Shown here one piece after another: positions 58,573 to 64,000 of a stretch of 64,000 nucleotides of DNA. The notes below the pieces were generated by a model. That model saw only the letters and a program-made list of their open reading frames with translations. It was not told the DNA's origin and did no database searches. Numbering within the stretch: position 1 is the first letter of the stretch; every line of letters starts with the position of its first letter. The DNA lies in the NCBI GenBank assembly GCA_944323395.1, contig CALUSI010000006.1, positions 36,857 to 100,856 of the forward strand, in the 5' to 3' direction. Origin of the DNA: Candidatus Gastranaerophilales bacterium (GTDB taxonomy: Bacteria > Cyanobacteriota > Vampirovibrionia > Gastranaerophilales > Gastranaerophilaceae). The position numbers and the translations under genes are program-made.

Positions 58573-60114
58573 ATGTTTTTGAAAAAGTTAATTTATTTAT
58601 TTGCAGTTGTTCTTCTTATTTGTAATTATTCTTTTGCAATTGAAGAAGGTGTTAAATCAGAAAGTTTAAGAGAAATGTTTCAGAATAATAACGCAGTTAT
58701 ATATTCTCTAAATATAAGAACATTTAATGCTGATGATAAAGATGGTAATGGTATAATTCAGTTTTCAAGAGGTGAAACATCAGGTTCTTTTATTAATGCA
58801 ATTGATAGATTAGATGAGTTAAAAACACTTGGTATAAATACTGTTCATCTATTACCAATAACTCCTGTGGGTAAAATAAAAGCTTTAGGTACAGCTGGTT
58901 CTTTGTATGCTTTATCTGATTTTAGGGGACTGAATAATCAGCTTTCAGATGCTCAAAGTGAGTTATCACTTAGAAATCAGGCAAAGAAATTTGTGGAAGA
59001 ATGCCATAATAGAAATATAAAAGTGCTTGTTGATTTGCCAAGTTGTGGTGCTTATGACTTATTTATCAACAGACCTGATTTATTTGTCCTAAATGATGAT
59101 GGTTCACCTGTTATTCCTGCAGATTGGACAGATGTAAGATTGTTTAGTGTTCCAAATGATGAAAAATTATTTACTTCTGATATTTTTGTTCTTCATAAGC
59201 TTTTTGTCAGAAATATGATAGATTTAGGTGTCGATGGTATTAGAGCAGATGTTGCAACTCTTAAACCCTTTATTTTTTGGCAAGAATTAATTAAATATGC
59301 AAGAAGTTTAAATCCTGATTTTATGTTTTTAGCAGAAGCTTCTGAAAGTTGGACAAAGCCAGCTTCAGATAAAGCTTATTTTACTGATTATAAAAAACTT
59401 TTAGAAGCCGGTTTCGATGGTTATTATGGAAATTATTTCGAACTAAAAAATTGGGATACAATGGATGAACTTGAAGATGCTGTTATAAGCCAACAAAAGG
59501 TCTTCAAAAAATATTCAGATAAAAAATCTGTAATTGGAAGTTTTGAAACTCATGATGAAGTTAGTCCTTTAATTATTGGTGGTGAAAACTATTCTAAAAT
59601 TATTATATGGTTAAATTCTACATTACCTTTGAATCCATATTATGTAGACGGCTTTCTTCAATCTGATGATTATATTTATGATTATTCAAACAAAAAAGCC
59701 GCTGAAACATATACCGATGATGATTATTATTATGTACATCAAGGTCAGATTGATATATTTAATTTTTCAAGACGTCCCGGAACTGACAGTACTATTTTAA
59801 GTGATGAGCATAAAATGGCAATGAATTTGAGGAATAATTTTCTTGATGTTATTACAAAGGGCTCATTTGTTGCATTACCGTCTGATAATGGCAAGATTTT
59901 TGCATATCAAAGAATATATAAAAAGAAATCAGTTGTTGTTATTATAAATAGAAATCTGGTAAATGCAGAAGACGTTAAAATAAAAGTAAAGAAGATTAAT
60001 AAGAAGTCAAAAATTACGTTTGTAAAAGATAAGATGGATAAACAGTTTATAAAATCTTCTTTCTTTGCAAAATTAAAGCCGGCTGAGATAATTATTTTTA
60101 CGATAGAAAACTGA
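58573..60114 (+). CDS. Exported GH13-like alpha-amylase family protein
   Basis: A 513-residue secreted glycoside hydrolase-like protein with signal peptide (1-22, ending SFA-IEE). TIM-barrel core: VYSLNIRTFNADDKDGNG (about 43-60), LKTLGINTVHLLPITPVGK (83-101), catalytic nucleophile D226 in VDGIRADVATL, acid/base E255 in FLAEASE, and the third acid D328 in ETHDEV. Conserved region I, normally D-x-V-x-N-H, is replaced by VLVDLPSCGAYD (about 151-162): the usual Asn-His pair is missing. The catalytic triad is present, so it may still be active, with altered substrate binding. A C-terminal beta domain follows. The substrate is unknown; glucan is plausible alongside GlgA. Confidence 0.85.
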   Translation: MFLKKLIYLFAVVLLICNYSFAIEEGVKSESLREMFQNNNAVIYSLNIRTFNADDKDGNGIIQFSRGETSGSFINAIDRLDELKTLGINTVHLLPITPVGKIKALGTAGSLYALSDFRGLNNQLSDAQSELSLRNQAKKFVEECHNRNIKVLVDLPSCGAYDLFINRPDLFVLNDDGSPVIPADWTDVRLFSVPNDEKLFTSDIFVLHKLFVRNMIDLGVDGIRADVATLKPFIFWQELIKYARSLNPDFMFLAEASESWTKPASDKAYFTDYKKLLEAGFDGYYGNYFELKNWDTMDELEDAVISQQKVFKKYSDKKSVIGSFETHDEVSPLIIGGENYSKIIIWLNSTLPLNPYYVDGFLQSDDYIYDYSNKKAAETYTDDDYYYVHQGQIDIFNFSRRPGTDSTILSDEHKMAMNLRNNFLDVITKGSFVALPSDNGKIFAYQRIYKKKSVVVIINRNLVNAEDVKIKVKKINKKSKITFVKDKMDKQFIKSSFFAKLKPAEIIIFTIEN

Positions 60115-60160
60115 AAATATCAAAATTTAAAGGTTTATTCTACTTTTTTTGTTAAAACTA

Positions 60161-60188
60161 TTGCCAAAACTTGAAATATAGGTATAAT
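60161..60188 (+). promoter_or_regulatory. Promoter of the HU gene
   Basis: TTGCCA, 16-base spacer, consensus TATAAT, 28 bases before the ATG at 60217. A CTTGTA-A-TACAAG inverted repeat (60193-60205) follows and runs into the AAGAGGAGG ribosome-binding site. Confidence 0.65.
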
Positions 60189-60216
60189 AATTCTTGTAAT
60201 ACAAGAGGAGGTTCTT

Positions 60217-60489
60217 ATGAACAAAGAAGAATTAGTAAAAGAAGTTGCAAAAAAAGCAAAAGTTTCACAAAAAGCTGCAGCAGATGTTTTAAGTGCTACT
60301 ATTGATACTGTGCAAAAAACAGTTGCAAAAGGTAAAAAAGTTACTTTAGTTGGCTTTGGTACTTTTGAAGCTCGTAAAAGAAAAGCTAGAACAGGCCGTA
60401 ACCCACAAACTGGTGCCGCAATTAAAATTGCTGCAAAAACTGTTCCTACTTTCTCTGCTGGTAAAAAGTTTAAAGATGCTGTGAAATAA
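60217..60489 (+). CDS. hup: HU-family nucleoid DNA-binding protein
   Basis: A 90-residue HU protein. MNKEELVKEVAKKAKVSQKAAADVLSATID at the start, GFGTFEARKRKARTGRNPQTG (about 46-66) with the DNA-minor-groove-intercalating Pro arm, and AKTVPTFSAGKKFKDAV at the end are standard. It bends and compacts DNA as a dimer. It has a strong promoter and a strong AAGAGGAGG ribosome-binding site, consistent with high expression, and its own terminator. Confidence 0.97.
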   Translation: MNKEELVKEVAKKAKVSQKAAADVLSATIDTVQKTVAKGKKVTLVGFGTFEARKRKARTGRNPQTGAAIKIAAKTVPTFSAGKKFKDAVK

Positions 60490-60508
60490 GCTTATCTTTA
60501 TAATAGAG

Positions 60509-60536
60509 GACCGCTTGTTTTTCAAGCGGTCTTTTT
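60509..60536 (+). terminator. Terminator of the HU gene
   Basis: A 9-bp stem GACCGCTTG / CAAGCGGTC with a 5-base loop and five T residues after it. Confidence 0.92.
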
Positions 60537-60550
60537 ATATTTATATATTT

Positions 60551-60835
60551 TTAATTTAATGCTCTATTACAACAAGGGCATGTTTTATCTGTTACTTTCA
60601 CCATAGTGTTACAATATGGACAAACTTTATAGACTTCCCCCATATCAGGTTTGTAATTTATTTGTGCTTCTTTATTCTTGTTTAGTATTGTTAAATATAT
60701 TAAACGAGAATAATACGCAACTATTATTATCAAAATAATTCCGACTATTAACCACCATAGTTCTTTTATTAGGTAATATGTTATAAATAAAATTATTAAA
60801 CTTGTCAAACAACCTGAAACTTCAAATTTATTCAT
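60551..60835 (-). CDS. Small membrane protein with C-terminal zinc ribbon
   Basis: A 94-residue protein: two hydrophobic helices in the first half (LTSLIILFITYYLI; LWWLIVGIILIIIVAYY) and a C-terminal zinc ribbon with CPYC and CPCC pairs (about 72-88). Function unknown. It overlaps tsaB by 8 bases and ends the leftward bamA-tsaE-tsaB operon. The combination is like other small zinc-ribbon membrane proteins, including the TM2 protein in this window, without being the same family. Confidence 0.75.
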   Translation of the reverse strand: MNKFEVSGCLTSLIILFITYYLIKELWWLIVGIILIIIVAYYSRLIYLTILNKNKEAQINYKPDMGEVYKVCPYCNTMVKVTDKTCPCCNRALN

Positions 60836-61502
60836 TATTATTCTCTTTCGGTTTTGTTATTGAAGGTTTTTGTATATATAGTGGTTTTACTTTTGCCCAA
60901 TTGTAGTCATCTTCATTTTTGAGCAATCTTTCTGACACAATCTCCGATAAAATAAGACCAAGTCTATTATCTTTTTGTTCATAATTTATTGATAATATAT
61001 TCTTTTTGTTTAGAAATTGTGAGATGACATTGTCTGTAATTATTGTAGAATCTTTCTTTATATAAAGCTCAATGTTCTCTTTGTCAATTAATTTAGGGGC
61101 TATTATTTCTTTATTACATGAATATTTCGCAAAATATAATTTATTTTTTCTTGCATCAAGTATTACAATTGTCTCTGAATTTGTTTCATTTATTTTTGAC
61201 AATATTTCTAATGATGTTATACCGACGAGTTTAATATTTGTCTGTTGAGCTAAAACTCTGGCTATTGTTATTCCTGCTCTTATTCCGGTGAAACTGCCTG
61301 GACCTATATTTACTCCTATGGCTTCTAAATCGGATATTTTAATATTATTAAGTTTTAGTATATCTCTTATTTTGGGAATTAAATATGCACTGTGATAGTT
61401 TGAGTCAGTACTTTCAATTTGCTCATTTGCAATTATTTCCCCGTCAATATTCATTGCGATATATGATTTATTAAAGCAAGTATCAAAAACTAATGTTTTC
61501 AT
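60828..61502 (-). CDS. tsaB: tRNA threonylcarbamoyladenosine synthesis protein TsaB
   Basis: A 224-residue ASKHA-fold protein needed with TsaD and TsaE for the t6A modification at position 37 of ANN-reading tRNAs. TLVFDTCFNKSYIAM at the start, HSAYLIPKIRDIL, the VNIGPGSFTGIRAGITIARVLAQQ motif (about 66-89) and the DARKNKLYFAKY stretch are family-typical. It overlaps tsaE by 20 bases and the zinc-ribbon gene by 8. tsaD is not in the window. Confidence 0.95.
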   Translation of the reverse strand: MKTLVFDTCFNKSYIAMNIDGEIIANEQIESTDSNYHSAYLIPKIRDILKLNNIKISDLEAIGVNIGPGSFTGIRAGITIARVLAQQTNIKLVGITSLEILSKINETNSETIVILDARKNKLYFAKYSCNKEIIAPKLIDKENIELYIKKDSTIITDNVISQFLNKKNILSINYEQKDNRLGLILSEIVSERLLKNEDDYNWAKVKPLYIQKPSITKPKENNNE

Positions 61503-61965
61503 CTTTTAGCCTTTTTATTATATTTTCGCTTTTTGTTCCGTTTGCAGTAAATATAAATTCTCTTGTATTTTCATCAAGATATACTATATTCAAGTCTATT
61601 TTGTCAAAAGGAACAGCATTTTGTGAAAATTCTGCCCATTCAACTAAAGTTAAAATTTTTCCTTCTGAATATTCTTCAAGTTCATTAATTATTGTATTTA
61701 TACCTTCATTTTCTAACCTATATAAATCAAAATGATAAATAGGCAGAAGTCCTGTTTTATATTCATTTAATATGACAAAACTTGGACTTGTTACTTTTTC
61801 TTGTACATTTAAATATTTACATACAAATTTTGTAAATGCAGTTTTTCCCGCACCAACTTCTCCGAATAAACAGATGAAAGCTCCAGTATCTTTTATTATA
61901 TTCGCAAAATGATGTGCAAGTTGTTCTGTTTCTTCTAAATTATGACACATTATATTTATAGACAT
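61483..61965 (-). CDS. tsaE: tRNA threonylcarbamoyladenosine synthesis ATPase TsaE
   Basis: A 160-residue P-loop ATPase that drives the t6A cycle. Walker A is GEVGAGKT (35-42), followed by KVTSPSFVILNEY, HFDLYRLEN and the VEWAE segment (Walker B-like), all family hallmarks. Its ATG overlaps the bamA stop (TAATG), so it is coupled to bamA translation. It is the first of three overlapping downstream genes in that operon. Confidence 0.96.
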   Translation of the reverse strand: MSINIMCHNLEETEQLAHHFANIIKDTGAFICLFGEVGAGKTAFTKFVCKYLNVQEKVTSPSFVILNEYKTGLLPIYHFDLYRLENEGINTIINELEEYSEGKILTLVEWAEFSQNAVPFDKIDLNIVYLDENTREFIFTANGTKSENIIKRLKDENISF

Positions 61966-63830
61966 TAGAATATATCTCCAACTCCAAATGAGAATGCGCC
62001 TCTTCTGTTGCCTTCTCCTACGTTTGTAAATGGAATACCATAATCTATAGATAAAGGACCTACACCCGGAATAAATAATTTTATACCAACACCACCAGCT
62101 ATACCGTATTCTGGTCTGTTGTATAGTTTATTTGTAATACTTCCGTTATATATATGACCTGCATCAACAAATAGCGAGAATTTAATGTTATCTAGGAATT
62201 TGACTTTCTCTATTCTATCTAAGAAGAAAAATGGTGTTGTTAATTCTGCACTACCCATCATAAATCCTTCACCTGTACCTATTGTACTCATTCTGTATCC
62301 TCTTACAGTATATGGACCACCTAAACTATATGCCATAACTTCAGGCATATCGCCGTGTATTTTGCCTGCTGCACGTGCCATTAAAGAGAATGACGACTTC
62401 TTCATAACAGGAAAGTACCTTTTTATACCTGCAGCTAATGTTCCGTGAGTATAATTAAAGTCAGTTATATTTACATTCTCATTAAATCTCAATGTTGCTA
62501 ATACACCGCTTCTTGGATTTAGAACATTGTCTCTTGTGTCATATACTAAGCTAGGACCAATTGTTATATAAGTACCGCCTTGTAATTGTTTTGAACGTTC
62601 AGATATAGGAATGTTATGCTGTTTATATAATTCTGCAATTTTGTTAGCATCCCCTTCTTTTACTTTAATGTATTCGCCACCAAGTTTTATAGCACCTAAT
62701 AAATTCTTATATGTTTTAAATGGGCGAGATAGAACAACTTCAGCTCCATATCTCTTTTCTATTGCAAGAGGAACTTGGTAGCTGCCGAAGTCACGACCAA
62801 ATGCTTTTACTAATAATGAGTTATCTGTTCCTTTTAATCTTGGTTCAAAGAAGCTTACTTCTGCTTGTAAATTTGCATGATCTAAGGTAGAACTGTCAGA
62901 CATAATTACACCGGTACCTGCCATAAAGTTGATACCTACTCTTTGACCGTTTCCTAAGAAGTTATTTTCTACAAATCCAGCTTGACCAAACAAGCCTGTA
63001 GCAGTATCAAGACCACCTCCAAGTGAAATAGTTCCGGTTCTTTGTTCCTCTAATACTATCGTAACATCATATAAATTTGGATCTTCAGGGCTTTTGTCTA
63101 TTTTCCTATTTACATCTTTAAAAGCTTGAGTTGAATATAATCTCATAAGGTCTGCTTTTAACGTGTTTTCATTATATACACTTCCTGGAGTTGATAAAAT
63201 ATTTCTTTCAATTACAAAATCTTTTGTTTTTTTATTTCCTTCAAAAGATATTGAATTTATAATACCTTCTTGTACTTCGATATTTACACATCCGTCAGGG
63301 TCATCTTGTACATTTGATACCCTTGCTAAAACATAACCTTTTGAAGCATATAAATCTTCAACATTAGCTACAGCATCTCCTAATGTTCTTAAGTTTTGAG
63401 GTTGTCCTTCCAATGGATTAAGTATATTTAAAATTTCACCTGTTGTAACTACCGTATTTCCGCTTACTGCAAATCCTGTAATTGGAATATTTTCTTCAAG
63501 ATATATTCTTAAAGTTAGAGATTCTGAATCAGTAGGAATAGGAATTGCCTTCATTTTCTCTGAAAAGTATCCTGTCTTATATATTGCTTTCAGATTTTGT
63601 TGTACAAGTTCTTTGCTATATACATCTCCTATTTGCATATTCATAACTTTAACTATGTCAGATGAGTTTATAAGATGGTTTCCCTCAAATTCTATTTTCG
63701 TAATTTTAGAACTATCTGAAATTTCTGTATTAATATCTTCAGGCGCAGCAAATACAATAGCATGGTTCTGTAAAAAGACCATACTAACGAAAAAGATAAC
63801 TGCTAATATATTCTTATATGTATTTCTCAT
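61965..63830 (-). CDS. bamA: Outer-membrane assembly factor BamA (Omp85)
   Basis: A 621-residue outer-membrane insertase. Signal peptide about 1-28 (VFAAPED). The N-terminus holds three POTRA-like domains: about 42-115 (ITKIEFEGNHLINSSDIV...), about 117-190 (ITGFAVSGNTVVTTGEIL...) and about 193-268 (INSISFEGNKKTKDFVIERNI...). The rest is the 16-stranded barrel with VRGY at 509-512. Three POTRAs (E. coli BamA has five) are the number usual in Cyanobacteria and some other diderms. The gene begins the operon bamA-tsaE-tsaB-zinc ribbon. Confidence 0.95.
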   Translation of the reverse strand: MRNTYKNILAVIFFVSMVFLQNHAIVFAAPEDINTEISDSSKITKIEFEGNHLINSSDIVKVMNMQIGDVYSKELVQQNLKAIYKTGYFSEKMKAIPIPTDSESLTLRIYLEENIPITGFAVSGNTVVTTGEILNILNPLEGQPQNLRTLGDAVANVEDLYASKGYVLARVSNVQDDPDGCVNIEVQEGIINSISFEGNKKTKDFVIERNILSTPGSVYNENTLKADLMRLYSTQAFKDVNRKIDKSPEDPNLYDVTIVLEEQRTGTISLGGGLDTATGLFGQAGFVENNFLGNGQRVGINFMAGTGVIMSDSSTLDHANLQAEVSFFEPRLKGTDNSLLVKAFGRDFGSYQVPLAIEKRYGAEVVLSRPFKTYKNLLGAIKLGGEYIKVKEGDANKIAELYKQHNIPISERSKQLQGGTYITIGPSLVYDTRDNVLNPRSGVLATLRFNENVNITDFNYTHGTLAAGIKRYFPVMKKSSFSLMARAAGKIHGDMPEVMAYSLGGPYTVRGYRMSTIGTGEGFMMGSAELTTPFFFLDRIEKVKFLDNIKFSLFVDAGHIYNGSITNKLYNRPEYGIAGGVGIKLFIPGVGPLSIDYGIPFTNVGEGNRRGAFSFGVGDIF

Positions 63831-63923
63831 TCTCTATTCCAAGATTATTCTATATGAAATTATATCATATATAAAAAAAATTATTAGTATGTATGAAAAC
63901 TTATATTAGTTGTAATTAAAACT

Positions 63924-63955
63924 AAAAAGAGGAAACGATTTGTTTCCTCTTTTTT
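63924..63955. terminator. Bidirectional terminator near right edge
   Basis: AAAAAGAGGAAAC and GTTTCCTCTTTTT form a perfect 13-bp stem with a 5-base loop and A/T runs on both sides. On the minus strand it should end the gene cut by the right edge. Confidence 0.9.
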
Positions 63956-63972
63956 ATATATTATTAAGTTTA

Positions 63973-64000
63973 TTAACCTACACCGTTGAATTTTGGAGTT
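63973..64000 (-). CDS. Partial CDS: C-terminus of a TPKFNGVG-tail protein
   Basis: On the minus strand the last nine codons visible read TPKFNGVG and a TAA stop. They match the end of the coiled-coil protein at 52540 (TPKYNGVG) at seven of eight positions, including the stop position. The body of the gene lies outside the window, so only the tail can be described. A terminator follows at 63924. Confidence 0.6.

Overview
The window is 64 kb of very AT-rich, gene-dense bacterial DNA read with the standard bacterial code. BamA, a TpsB porin and an LptF/LptG-type permease show an outer membrane; FliJ-like, FliK-like and hook-rod proteins indicate a flagellum. Low GC, a diderm envelope, a class V aminotransferase/SerA pair, an RNase E/G gene beside a B12-type radical SAM gene, and several proteins with a short KP-x-F-K N-terminal motif suggest the non-photosynthetic sister clade of Cyanobacteria (Melainabacteria/Vampirovibrionia, perhaps Gastranaerophilales). 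That assignment is inference from gene content; no rRNA is present.

Layout. 1-2 kb: end of a flagellar operon (fliJ, fliK-like, hook/rod protein). 2-4.2 kb: a GNAT-like protein, a LUD-domain protein and a beta-carbonic anhydrase. 4.3-10.1 kb: one gene for a 1936-residue protein with papain-type catalytic motifs split by about 680 residues. 10.5-17.2 kb: a two-partner secretion locus, one TpsB porin divergent from two tandem paralogous TpsA exoproteins. 17.3-30.4 kb: a TPR protein, engB, a reverse operon of RNase E/G and radical SAM/DUF2344, family-4 uracil-DNA glycosylase, a metallophosphoesterase, glgA, ruvA, TPR and MgtE_N/FliG-like helical proteins. 30.5-38.4 kb: amino-acid-type binding protein, YihY, NrnA, TM2 and DUF2752 proteins, a decayed MarR regulator behind an intact promoter, tRNA-Arg(UCU), small proteins, pth and a gene-free stretch with hairpins. 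38.4-47.4 kb: a lone sugar ABC permease, phosphohexomutase, sppA, Yip1-like, a repeat protein, the aminotransferase and serA. 47.5-64 kb: flavin reductase-like protein, ferritin, rarA, sugar-binding protein, LptF/G, a coiled-coil protein, then operons SPOR/DUF366/queC/HEAT and hisF/pheS, a GH13-like protein, HU, and bamA-tsaE-tsaB-zinc ribbon. The right edge cuts a gene whose C-terminus matches that of the coiled-coil protein at 52.5 kb.

Themes: envelope and secretion (BamA, TPS, LptF/G, SppA, lipoproteins, SPOR), carbohydrate handling (GlgA, phosphohexomutase, GH13-like protein, sugar ABC parts), tRNA and RNA housekeeping (Pth, TsaB/TsaE, QueC, PheS, RNase E/G, NrnA) and DNA maintenance (RuvA, RarA, UDG, HU). 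No CRISPR array, insertion sequence, integrase or phage module was seen. The least explained items are the giant papain-like protein, the CxxC-bearing TpsA pair, and two lineage-type signals: the N-terminal KP-x-F-K motif and the C-terminal TPK-[YF]-NGVG tail.
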